Assembly: GCA_029257755.1 (NCBI GenBank)
Contig: JARIAP010000181.1
Location: 1-6,110, forward strand
Source: Helicobacter sp.
Lineage (GTDB): Bacteria > Campylobacterota > Campylobacteria > Campylobacterales > Helicobacteraceae
Length of the DNA: 6,110 bases
Direction: 5' to 3'
Shown here: one piece after another, positions 1-6,110 of the stretch
Position numbering within the stretch: position 1 is the stretch's first letter
How the letters are laid out: every line of letters begins with the position of its first letter
Notes under the pieces: generated by a model
What the model was told of the DNA's origin: nothing
What the model saw: the letters and a program-made list of their open reading frames with translations, nothing else
Databases searched by the model: none
Translations under genes and position numbers: made by a program

Positions 1-773
1 TTTAAACCATGTTCTTCAAATTTATTGCCAACTAAACCTAACGCAAGGGGAGTTCCATACAAAGGAAATTGAAAATATTTATAAAAATATGGGACAGCAC
101 CTATATGATCTTCATGTGCATGTGTAATTACAACAGCTGATATTTTATGCTTAATGCTTTGTATATAGCTAAAATCTGGTATCAAAATATCAACACCGGG
201 CATACTATCATCAGGAAAACTCATTCCAATATCAATTACAATAGCACTTTTTTCTGTTTCAATAATTGTCATATTGCCACCAATCTCCCCTAATCCACCA
301 AGAGGAGTAATTCTAATCTTTGCATTTGTATTTAGATTTAATTTATTGTGAGGATTTAAAACACCTTTTTGAATCTTTGTATTTGCTTCAACACCCATCT
401 TTAAATCTTTATGAAAAGAAATATTTCCTCTCTCACTAGGTAGCTTTATTTTTCTAGTGCCATCCTCATGTTTTTCACCCTCATTAATTTTATCTCTTTT
501 GTTTTTTATTGCCTGTTTATTTGTGCCACTCCATTTACGATTTTCTATGCCACTATCATTTCTAAATTGTGGCTTAAAGTTTCTTTTTCTATCTGTAGCA
601 ACATTTTGATCGTGCTTTGATGTATCCTTATGAAACTTTTGTTTATATGAATTTGCACCCTTACTTCCCTCTCTATTATTGCTTTGTGAAGTCATTCTTT
701 TTTTTGTATTAGATTCTTTATTAGAATCCAATGCCTCAATACCATTATTTGCATTATTATTTGTATTATCCAT
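1..773 (-). CDS. rnj: Ribonuclease J, N-terminal part (cut by left window edge)
   Basis: Ribonuclease J is a cytoplasmic metallo-beta-lactamase/beta-CASP RNase with 5'-3' exo- and endonuclease activity; in H. pylori it is the main mRNA decay enzyme and works with the DEAD-box helicase RhpA. The 257 visible codons show an extension of about 150 residues rich in Asn, Lys and Arg and poor in hydrophobic residues, then the core from residue 151 (KIRITPLGGLGEIGGN). The metal-binding motif I Asp lies in DIGMSFPDD (D181), and HAHEDHIG at 218-225 is the HxHxDH motif that binds the two catalytic metals. The beta-CASP and C-terminal parts lie outside the window. The start at 773 follows the ksgA stop by 2 nt, and its Shine-Dalgarno AAAGGA lies in the last ksgA codons, which suggests translational coupling. 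The ksgA-rnj order is also found in H. pylori. The extension is in frame with no stop. Identity is very secure. Confidence 0.95.
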   Translation of the reverse strand, partial: MDNTNNNANNGIEALDSNKESNTKKRMTSQSNNREGSKGANSYKQKFHKDTSKHDQNVATDRKRNFKPQFRNDSGIENRKWSGTNKQAIKNKRDKINEGEKHEDGTRKIKLPSERGNISFHKDLKMGVEANTKIQKGVLNPHNKLNLNTNAKIRITPLGGLGEIGGNMTIIETEKSAIVIDIGMSFPDDSMPGVDILIPDFSYIQSIKHKISAVVITHAHEDHIGAVPYFYKYFQFPLYGTPLALGLVGNKFEEHGL

Positions 774-775
774 AG

Positions 776-1699
776 TTATCCTTTGTGTAAATTTATATAT
801 TGAACCATATTGCAATAATCTTGCATACAAACTTCATGAGCCCTAATATCTCTTGATAAACCTAAATAATTAAAAATATCAATCAACATATCTTTATTAT
901 AAATCATATCATATTGCATAAGATTTGTAAAAAGTTTTTTACGCGGTGCAATAAAAGCATAATGCAATAAAGTTTCTAATTCTTTTGTATAAAAACTATC
1001 TTTTCTTTGAAAACAAAAAACTGCTGATTGAACTTGTGGTTGTGGAATAAAAGATTCCTTTGAAACATTAAATAAATATTTAATATCACCAAAAGATTGT
1101 GCCAATACACTTAAAGCACAAAATGAACTATCTCCATGAATTGCACAAAATTTCTGTGCCACCTCTTTTTGTGTCATAACAAGAAAACCTTTGCAATACT
1201 TGTCTTTTAAGACTCGCAATATAATTGCAGTTGCAATATAATAAGGTAAATTTGAAACTAAAAAATAATCACCATTAAACAAATAGCCATCTTTATTGCT
1301 TATTTTTAATACATCTTGTTGAACTAATACAAGCTTCTTTAATGCTAACTCATCTTTAAAGATTTGTTTTGCATGTTGTATTAAATTACTATCAATTTCA
1401 TAAGCTAAAAGCTCATATTTATCTAAAAGCCTTTTAGTCAAATCACCCAAGCCAATCCCTATTTCTATTAAGCGTATATTTGATTCTATATTTCCGCAAA
1501 TTTCAAAGGGAATGGATTGGATAATTCTATCTAAAATTACTTCATCATGTAGAAAATTCTGCCCTAAACTCTTTTTGTGCTTAAAATTATCACTTTCAAT
1601 ATTTTTTACATTTATTTTTGATGATAGTTTATGGTTTTGTCTATCATTATTATTAATGTTAAAATAGTTTTTATTTAAATATGTGTGCTTATATTGCAT
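776..1699 (-). CDS. ksgA: 16S rRNA (adenine1518-N6/adenine1519-N6)-dimethyltransferase
   Basis: KsgA/RsmA transfers four methyl groups from S-adenosylmethionine to two adjacent adenosines in the 3'-terminal hairpin of 16S rRNA, a late small-subunit maturation step; its loss gives kasugamycin resistance. In the 307-residue product the family signature KKSLGQNFL is at 42-50, SAM motif I EIGIGLGDLT at 79-88, the acidic ribose-binding E101 in YEID, D129 in QQDV, and the catalytic NLPY at 150-153. FIPQPQVQSAVF is at 218-229 and RKKLFTNL at 253-260. Typical family members start only a few residues before KKSLGQ, but here about 40 Asn/Lys-rich residues precede it. No ATG, GTG or TTG lies inside that stretch, and an in-frame TAA sits just upstream, so the start at 1699 is forced. 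It has a strong AGGGGG ribosome binding site 7 nt away. It is first of a pair with rnj. Confidence 0.97.
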   Translation of the reverse strand: MQYKHTYLNKNYFNINNNDRQNHKLSSKINVKNIESDNFKHKKSLGQNFLHDEVILDRIIQSIPFEICGNIESNIRLIEIGIGLGDLTKRLLDKYELLAYEIDSNLIQHAKQIFKDELALKKLVLVQQDVLKISNKDGYLFNGDYFLVSNLPYYIATAIILRVLKDKYCKGFLVMTQKEVAQKFCAIHGDSSFCALSVLAQSFGDIKYLFNVSKESFIPQPQVQSAVFCFQRKDSFYTKELETLLHYAFIAPRKKLFTNLMQYDMIYNKDMLIDIFNYLGLSRDIRAHEVCMQDYCNMVQYINLHKG

Positions 1700-1701
1700 A
1701 C

Positions 1702-1722
1702 TATGCCCCCTTTATTGGCATA
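1702..1722 (-). promoter_or_regulatory. Hairpin enclosing the ksgA ribosome binding site
   Basis: On the minus strand TATGCC and GGCATA form a perfect 6-bp inverted repeat around a 9-nt loop (AATAAAGGG). The stem ends 2 nt before the ksgA ATG. The Shine-Dalgarno run AGGGGG is half in the loop and half in the 3' arm, so folding would partly hide it. This is seen in the sequence; a role in limiting or tuning ksgA translation is inference. The repeat could also be a DNA operator or chance. Confidence 0.4.
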
Positions 1723-1742
1723 CACTTAATTCATTTTGCTAA

Positions 1743-1751
1743 ATTTAAACA
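1743..1751 (-). promoter_or_regulatory. Weak candidate extended -10 for ksgA-rnj
   Basis: The minus strand reads TGT TTAAAT: a TGn extension before a hexamer matching TATAAT at 4 of 6 positions. Transcription would start near 1736 and give a leader of about 37 nt that includes the hairpin next to the ksgA start. A second candidate, TATAAA at 1774-1779 (minus), would start near 1767. Neither is strong, and a promoter further upstream is possible. Confidence 0.25.
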
Positions 1752-1752
1752 A

Positions 1753-1848
1753 ATGGAAAAACCCATACAAACATTTATACAATTAAATTTATTACTTATT
1801 GTTATAATTTCTTTTTCAATTGCAATTATAGCTATTTTTAAACATTAA
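1753..1848 (+). CDS. Possible 31-residue single-pass membrane peptide
   Basis: An ATG-to-TAA frame of 31 codons begins [15 protein letters not shown] and ends AIIAIFKH. Residues 8-29 are almost entirely Ile, Leu, Val, Phe, Ala and Ser, long enough for one transmembrane helix, with a charged N-terminus (Glu, Lys) and a basic Lys-His end. It stops 14 nt before hisF on the same strand, so the two could share a transcript. Against it: no clear Shine-Dalgarno precedes the ATG, the best hisF promoter lies inside the frame, and in DNA this AT-rich a chance frame tends to encode Ile/Leu/Phe. A weak extended -10 (TGC TAAATT, 1737-1745) would start transcription almost at the ATG and give a near-leaderless message. 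I do not recognise a family and assign no function. Confidence 0.35.
   Translation: MEKPIQTFIQLNLLLIVIISFSIAIIAIFKH
1800..1808 (+). promoter_or_regulatory. Extended -10 promoter for hisF
   Basis: The sequence reads TGT TATAAT, a perfect extended -10 of the kind used by the vegetative sigma factor in Helicobacter and Campylobacter, preceded by AT-rich DNA without a clear -35. Transcription would begin near 1815, leaving a leader of about 48 nt before the hisF start and the AAAGGA ribosome binding site. It lies within the possible small membrane peptide frame. Confidence 0.55.
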
Positions 1849-1862
1849 GTAAAGGATATAGT

Positions 1863-2624
1863 ATGACAAATTTAGCAAAAAGAATTATTCCATGTCTTGA
1901 TATAAAAGATGGTAGAGTGGTAAAAGGGGTAAATTTTATAGGATTAAAAGATGCTGGAAACCCTTTGGAAGTGGCTAAAAGATATAATGATGAAGGTGCT
2001 GATGAATTAGTATTTTTAGATATTACCGCATCTAATGAAAAAAGAAAAACAACATTAAAAATTATAGAATCTATTGCTAAAGAAGTATTTATACCATTAA
2101 CAATTGGTGGAGGTATATCTAATTTACAAGATATTTCAAATTTGCTTAATGCAGGTTGTGATAAAGTTAGTCTAAATTCTTATGTATTAAAAAATCCAAA
2201 CTTTATTAATGAAAGCACAGAAAAATTTGGCTCACAATGTATTGTAATAGCAATAGATGCAAAAACTAGAAATGATGGTAGTATAGGAGTTTTTACTCAT
2301 GGTGGAAGATATGATAGCAACAAGAATATGCAAGAATGGATAATAGAAGTAGAAAAAAGAGGTGCTGGTGAAATACTATTAACAAGCATGGATAGTGATG
2401 GAACAAAAAATGGATTTGACATACAAAAATTACAAATTGCCATGAATATATGCAATTTACCAATAATAGCAAGTGGTGGTGCAGGAAACATGGAACATAT
2501 ATTAGAGGTATTTAAAATAGGTATTGATGCAGCCCTTGCTGCAAGTATATTTCATTATAAAGAAATAGAAATTAAGCAATTAAAAAAATTTTTAATGCAA
2601 AATGGTGTAAATGTTAGATTGTGA
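1863..2624 (+). CDS. hisF: Imidazole glycerol phosphate synthase, cyclase subunit
   Basis: HisF is the (beta/alpha)8-barrel cyclase of imidazole glycerol phosphate synthase. With ammonia from its glutaminase partner HisH it converts PRFAR into imidazole glycerol phosphate and AICAR, joining histidine and purine synthesis in the cytoplasm. The 253-residue product is full length. [11 protein letters not shown] carries the catalytic D13 (D11 in Thermotoga HisF) and VIAIDAK carries D132 (D130). Phosphate-binding glycine segments are IGGGIS (81-86) and the later [10 protein letters not shown], and the end NGVNVRL is typical. The start has AAAGGA 6 nt upstream. The gene stands alone, with ksgA divergent on one side and gyrA convergent on the other; HisH and other his genes are not in the window, so they must be elsewhere if the pathway works. 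Confidence 0.98.
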   Translation: MTNLAKRIIPCLDIKDGRVVKGVNFIGLKDAGNPLEVAKRYNDEGADELVFLDITASNEKRKTTLKIIESIAKEVFIPLTIGGGISNLQDISNLLNAGCDKVSLNSYVLKNPNFINESTEKFGSQCIVIAIDAKTRNDGSIGVFTHGGRYDSNKNMQEWIIEVEKRGAGEILLTSMDSDGTKNGFDIQKLQIAMNICNLPIIASGGAGNMEHILEVFKIGIDAALAASIFHYKEIEIKQLKKFLMQNGVNVRL

Positions 2625-2641
2625 GTTATAAAATTACATAT

Positions 2642-2668
2642 ATAATAATTTTTACAAAAAATAATTAT
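2642..2668. terminator. A/U-only hairpin between convergent hisF and gyrA
   Basis: ATAATAATTTTT and AAAAATAATTAT pair as 11 A-U pairs with one A-A mismatch around a 3-nt loop (ACA). It sits midway in the 64-bp gap between the hisF and gyrA stop codons, where a bidirectional terminator is expected. It has no G-C pair and no long U tract on either side, so it would be weak. This is a guess from position more than from structure. Confidence 0.25.
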
Positions 2669-2688
2669 GCTATTCCATTTTGTAATAT

Positions 2689-5163
2689 CTAAGTTATAGA
2701 ATCTGTAATTTCATCATCTCTATCTTCTTTATTGCAGATACTTGCAAATGCAACTTTATCTTTATTTCCTAAACTTACAATTTTTACACCACTTGTATTT
2801 CGTCCAGCTTCTCTTATAGAATCTAAAGGAACTCTTATCATCTTACCTGAAGTTGTAAGCACCATTAAATCCATATTAGAATCATTTACGCTTAAAACAC
2901 TTACAAGTTTTCCTGTTTTATTGGTTAATTTCATGGCAATCACACCTTTGCCACCCCTATTTATAATACTATAGCTACCAGCTATTGTCTGCTTACCAAT
3001 ACCCAATTCACTAATGCTTAATAATTTATCTTCATCACTTTTAATTGTGGTTGCCGCAATTACACTATCATTTTCTACCTTAAATTTAATGCCAATTACA
3101 CCCCTTGCAACTCTTCCAATATCTCGTATAGAATCTACACTAAAGCGGATACATTGCCCCTCTTTTGTTGCTATAAATAATTCACGGACATCAGAATCAA
3201 TTATATTTGCACTAATTAACTCATCATTATCATCAAGGTTAATAGCTCTAACACCATTATTTCTTATATTTTTATATTCACTCAAATTTGTTCTTTTTAC
3301 AATACCATTTTTTGTAAAAAATACAAGTGATTTATCATCATTAAAATCACTTGTTGTAATCGTTGTCATGATTTTTTCATCTTCTTGCAATCCTATTAAA
3401 TTAACTACTGCTTTACCTATGGCAGTTCGTCCTGCTTCTGGAATTTTATATACTTTTAGCCAATATAGCTGACCACGATTTGTAATAAACATTATTGTAT
3501 CATGTGTATTTGCTATAAAGAAAGATTGTATAAAATCGTCATCATGCGTATTTCCACTAATTTTACCTTTACCACCTCTATTTTGTTTCTCATATGTCTT
3601 TAATAATACTCTTTTTACATATCCTCTATGACTCATTGTAACAACAACAGACTCATTTGGAATTAAATCTTCTATATCAATAGAATCATAGTTTTCTTCT
3701 ATTAATGTTTTTCTATCGCTTTTAAATTGATCTTTTATTTCCAATAACTCTTCTTTTATAATACCATTTAGTTTATCCTCACTCTTAAGTATAGAATCAA
3801 GTTCTGCAATCAATTTCATAAGCTCATTATATTCATTCTCAATTTTATCTCTCTCTAATCCTGTTAGCCTTTGCAAACGCATTTCAAGTATTGCTTTACT
3901 TTGTATTTCTGTTAGATTATATTGCTTTATAAGCTCTGCTTGTGCAATATCTGGAGTTTCACTACCTCTAATAAGTTTTATAATTTCATCTATATGATCT
4001 AGTGCAACTTTCAAGCCTTCTAAAATATGAGCCCTAGCTCTAGCCTTTTCTAATTCAAAAATAATACGGCGAATAACAATTGTCTTGCGATGTGATATAA
4101 ATACATCTAAAAGTTCTAATAAAGTAAATATCTTTGGTTCTTTACCTTCTATTGCTAAAAGTATAATACCAAAAGTTGTCTCCATTCCACTTGATTTATA
4201 TAAGTGATTTAACACTATTTCACTCATAGCCTCTCTTTTTAACTCTATAACAAGTCTCATACCATCTTTATCGGATTCATCTCTAACTTCAGATATACCC
4301 TCCACAACTTTTTCTCTTGCTAATGAATCAATTTGCTCAAATAACCTTGCTTTATTAACTTGATATGGAATCTCATCTACAACTATTATGTCTTTTGTTT
4401 TTGTTTTTTCTATATGCACTTTAGCACGAATTTTAATCCTACCTCTTCCTGTTTTATATGCTTCAATGATGCCTTGCTTACCATATATTATGCCCCCCGT
4501 AGGAAAATCTGGACCTTCTATAAATGGTAAAATATCATCAATTTCTGCATCGGGATTATCAATTCTATATACTAAAGCATCAATTATTTCATCTAACCTA
4601 TGTGGTGGAATTGAAGTAGCCATGCCAACCGCAATTCCACTTGAACCATTTACAAGTAAATTTGGGAATCTTGTAGGCAATAACTCAGGCTCTTTTTCTT
4701 TACCATCATAATTAGGAACAAAATCAACCGTATCTTTTTCTATATCAGATAGCATTATATCACCAGCTTTTGTCATTCTAGCTTCTGTATAACGCATAGC
4801 AGCAGCTTTATCTCCATCAACAGAACCAAAGTTTCCTTGACCATCTACAAGTTCTAAACGCATAGAAAAATCTTGTGCCATTCTAACAAGGGCATCATAT
4901 ATTGCAGTATCACCATGTGGGTGATAATTACCCATAACTTCACCAACAATTTTTGCACATTTTACATATGATTTATTATGTGCTAAACTTAAATTATGCT
5001 TCATAGCATATAAAATGCGTCTATGAACGGGTTTTAATCCATCTCTAGCATTAGGTAATGCTCTACCAACAATAACACTCATAGAATAATCTAAATAACT
5101 TTCTTTTATAGAATCATCAATGCGAATAGGTTTAATTATTGTATTATCTAATAAATTATCCAT
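2689..5163 (-). CDS. gyrA: DNA gyrase subunit A
   Basis: GyrA is the breakage-reunion subunit of the A2B2 type II topoisomerase that introduces negative supercoils with ATP. The 824-residue product is complete and near the length of the H. pylori protein. The winged-helix region carries the QRDR (HPHGDTAIYD, 81-90) and the catalytic tyrosine Y125 in AAAMRYTEARM. The tower and a coiled-coil region (about 365-495) with the C-gate follow. From about residue 500 a six-bladed beta-pinwheel wraps DNA, with a GyrA-box QNRGGKG at 527-533 that identifies gyrase and not ParC; its second position is Asn where E. coli has Arg. An acidic tail ends the protein. Quinolone-relevant positions are Thr86 and Asp90, the susceptible state in Campylobacter numbering. 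The start has TAAGGAG 5 nt upstream. It is transcribed alone, away from the hydrolase gene. Confidence 0.99.
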   Translation of the reverse strand: MDNLLDNTIIKPIRIDDSIKESYLDYSMSVIVGRALPNARDGLKPVHRRILYAMKHNLSLAHNKSYVKCAKIVGEVMGNYHPHGDTAIYDALVRMAQDFSMRLELVDGQGNFGSVDGDKAAAMRYTEARMTKAGDIMLSDIEKDTVDFVPNYDGKEKEPELLPTRFPNLLVNGSSGIAVGMATSIPPHRLDEIIDALVYRIDNPDAEIDDILPFIEGPDFPTGGIIYGKQGIIEAYKTGRGRIKIRAKVHIEKTKTKDIIVVDEIPYQVNKARLFEQIDSLAREKVVEGISEVRDESDKDGMRLVIELKREAMSEIVLNHLYKSSGMETTFGIILLAIEGKEPKIFTLLELLDVFISHRKTIVIRRIIFELEKARARAHILEGLKVALDHIDEIIKLIRGSETPDIAQAELIKQYNLTEIQSKAILEMRLQRLTGLERDKIENEYNELMKLIAELDSILKSEDKLNGIIKEELLEIKDQFKSDRKTLIEENYDSIDIEDLIPNESVVVTMSHRGYVKRVLLKTYEKQNRGGKGKISGNTHDDDFIQSFFIANTHDTIMFITNRGQLYWLKVYKIPEAGRTAIGKAVVNLIGLQEDEKIMTTITTSDFNDDKSLVFFTKNGIVKRTNLSEYKNIRNNGVRAINLDDNDELISANIIDSDVRELFIATKEGQCIRFSVDSIRDIGRVARGVIGIKFKVENDSVIAATTIKSDEDKLLSISELGIGKQTIAGSYSIINRGGKGVIAMKLTNKTGKLVSVLSVNDSNMDLMVLTTSGKMIRVPLDSIREAGRNTSGVKIVSLGNKDKVAFASICNKEDRDDEITDSIT

Positions 5164-5184
5164 ACATGCTCCTTAAAGTTTGCA

Positions 5185-5193
5185 ATTATATCA
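5185..5193 (-). promoter_or_regulatory. Extended -10 promoter of gyrA
   Basis: The minus strand reads TGA TATAAT, a perfect extended -10. Transcription would begin near 5178, giving a short leader of about 15 nt with the TAAGGAG ribosome binding site (5169-5175) directly before the ATG at 5163. Upstream is AT-rich DNA with no clear -35, as expected for this group. CCTTAA (5171-5176) and TTAAGG (5203-5208) form an inverted repeat that brackets the -10. Confidence 0.75.
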
Positions 5194-5208
5194 AAATCTT
5201 TCTTAAGG

Positions 5209-5428
5209 ATATTTTAAGTATTTATAAATATATATCTACTGAAGTTGCGATAAAATATTAGTTTTATTACAAATATTATAAAATATACATATATTAATAC
5301 AATTTAATGTCAATAATCTATACTGCTATGATTAATAAAATTAACAACACAACAAATAAATCAACATTAAAATATAATTATATTAAGTAATTAATGATAA
5401 TATTTTATAAAATTTATAAAAGGTAAAT
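5209..5428. other. AT-rich divergent intergenic region upstream of gyrA and the hydrolase gene
   Basis: This stretch is almost entirely A and T, with short palindromes such as ATTTATAAAT and many A and T tracts that would bend DNA. I see no tRNA, no G-C-stemmed RNA and no convincing protein frame in it. A 20-codon Asn/Lys-rich frame at 5328-5390 lacks a ribosome binding site and is not called. It probably serves as the upstream region of both flanking genes. Confidence 0.5.
5395..5403 (+). promoter_or_regulatory. Candidate extended -10 for the hydrolase gene
   Basis: The plus strand reads TGA TAATAT, placing transcription start near 5410 and leaving about 19 nt with the AAAAGG ribosome binding site. 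Two alternatives exist: TGC TATGAT at 5324-5332, a better extended -10 with a leader of about 90 nt, and TATAAT at 5373-5378 without the TGn. In DNA this AT-rich the sequence alone cannot choose among them. Confidence 0.3.
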
Positions 5429-6110
5429 ATGTCTTTTCTTTATCCTTTAGTTGTAATGCCTAATTTTTTACAAAATATCACCAATAAAAAATATTATAAT
5501 TACGGAGGAAATATAAGCAATAAAGAAGTAGAATCTATATTATCACAAATAAACAATAAAGATAACATAAGACATATAGTGTGTTTTATAGGTGGTTTTT
5601 GCGATACATATTATAAAGTATTATGGAGTTCATTTGTATCTAACATAAATAATAAAAAACAACATAAAAATTCTAACACAGACAATTTAAATACTTATAT
5701 TAATTCAAATTATACTTCTAGTTTTTATATTAGCTTTAATTGCTTTGACTTTTTATATGATTTTATCCCAAAGCTAAATAAACATGGATATATTATATCT
5801 GTAATAGCACATAGTTGGGGAGCAAAAAATATTTTAAGACTCTGTCTTAAATATAACTTCAAACTAGAAAATCTAATAACGCTTGATTGCGTAGGACATT
5901 TTAAAATTACACACAGACCATCAAATATAACAGCATGGGAAAACATATACATACATGATTATTTCTGCTATTATAATAAAGCTAATTTAGCAGCTATTAT
6001 TGGTGGTGGAAAACAATATATTTATTATGCTGATTCTAATATAGCAATATATCCACCAGCAAATCATGCTAGTGTATCTACAATGCTAAGCAAATCAAAA
6101 CTAATTAACA
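5429..6110 (+). CDS. Probable alpha/beta-hydrolase-fold serine hydrolase (open at right edge)
   Basis: The frame is open for 227 codons and runs off the window. IRHIVCFIGGFCD (48-59) looks like a first core strand followed by a Gly-Gly oxyanion-type turn. VIAHSWGAKN (125-134) is a strand, nucleophile elbow and helix with S129 as likely nucleophile, in AHSWG instead of the usual GxSxG. LITLDCVGH (149-157) offers acid D153, and PPANHASV (209-216) offers base H213, so a Ser-Asp-His order fits a lipase or esterase. Residues 71-98 are an Asn/Lys-rich insert between core elements. No signal peptide or membrane helix is apparent, so a cytoplasmic location is assumed. The start has AAAAGG 5 nt upstream. 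G+C over 5461-6110 is about 24% by hand count, against about one third in sampled gyrA lines, which may mean recent acquisition or weak constraint. Fold call is fairly secure; substrate unknown. Confidence 0.75.
   Translation, partial: MSFLYPLVVMPNFLQNITNKKYYNYGGNISNKEVESILSQINNKDNIRHIVCFIGGFCDTYYKVLWSSFVSNINNKKQHKNSNTDNLNTYINSNYTSSFYISFNCFDFLYDFIPKLNKHGYIISVIAHSWGAKNILRLCLKYNFKLENLITLDCVGHFKITHRPSNITAWENIYIHDYFCYYNKANLAAIIGGGKQYIYYADSNIAIYPPANHASVSTMLSKSKLIN

Noticed and set aside
2297..2491. 64-codon minus-strand frame inside hisF
   Set aside because: It lies wholly antisense to the well-conserved hisF coding sequence and shows no recognisable motif.
2942..2968. Second NRGGKG in GyrA (735-740) as a duplicated GyrA-box
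   Set aside because: It lies in a later pinwheel blade where degenerate copies of the blade motif are expected; the true box is at residues 527-533.
3014..3472. 152-codon plus-strand frame antisense to gyrA, with similar ones at 2732-2974 and 4388-4711
   Set aside because: All overlap the intact gyrA gene; their Ser/Leu/Ile-rich products are typical shadows of a real gene on the other strand.
4493..4498. Run of six C within gyrA, and five C at 1706-1710, as phase-variation tracts
   Set aside because: They are too short for efficient slippage; one is in an essential gene and the other is part of the ksgA ribosome binding site.
5328..5390. 20-codon plus-strand frame in the gyrA upstream region
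   Set aside because: There is no ribosome binding site and the Asn/Lys-rich content is what random AT-rich DNA gives.
5391..5409. Fur-box-like sequence (TGATAAT plus AT-rich half)
   Set aside because: Only one half-site fits; the second half has several mismatches, and such matches are common in AT-rich DNA.
5725..5952. 75-codon minus-strand frame
   Set aside because: It is antisense to the hydrolase gene, which has a better ribosome binding site and clear hydrolase motifs.

Overview
The window is very AT-rich DNA that looks like Helicobacter (Campylobacterota), most likely a species other than H. pylori. Three things point that way. GyrA is 824 residues with Thr86/Asp90, ksgA is followed directly by an RNase J gene that carries the long N-terminal extension seen in Helicobacter, and the best promoters have an extended -10 (TGnTATAAT) without a clear -35. 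A complete hisF argues against H. pylori itself, which is known to lack histidine biosynthesis.

Layout. At 1-1699 a minus-strand pair, ksgA (16S rRNA dimethyltransferase) followed by rnj (ribonuclease J, cut by the left window edge), is separated by 2 nt and is probably translationally coupled; both enzymes act on RNA. At 1700-1862 a divergent intergenic region holds a hairpin around the ksgA ribosome binding site, a possible 31-codon membrane peptide gene, and a good extended -10 for hisF. At 1863-2624 is hisF on the plus strand, standing alone without other his genes in view. At 2625-2688 hisF and gyrA converge on a 64-bp gap with only an A/U hairpin. At 2689-5163 is gyrA on the minus strand, complete, with a textbook extended -10 and Shine-Dalgarno. 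At 5164-5428 is a 265-bp, extremely AT-rich divergent intergenic region. From 5429 to the right edge runs an open-ended plus-strand gene for a probable alpha/beta-hydrolase-type serine hydrolase. It is Asn-rich and lower in G+C than its neighbours.

Most of the window is ordinary housekeeping DNA: ribosome maturation and RNA decay, histidine biosynthesis, and DNA supercoiling. I found no CRISPR array, transposase, tRNA or rRNA, and no clear new system. The items most worth a second look are the unannotated membrane peptide upstream of hisF, the unusual N-terminal extensions on KsgA and RNase J, the hairpin at the ksgA start, and the divergent serine hydrolase.
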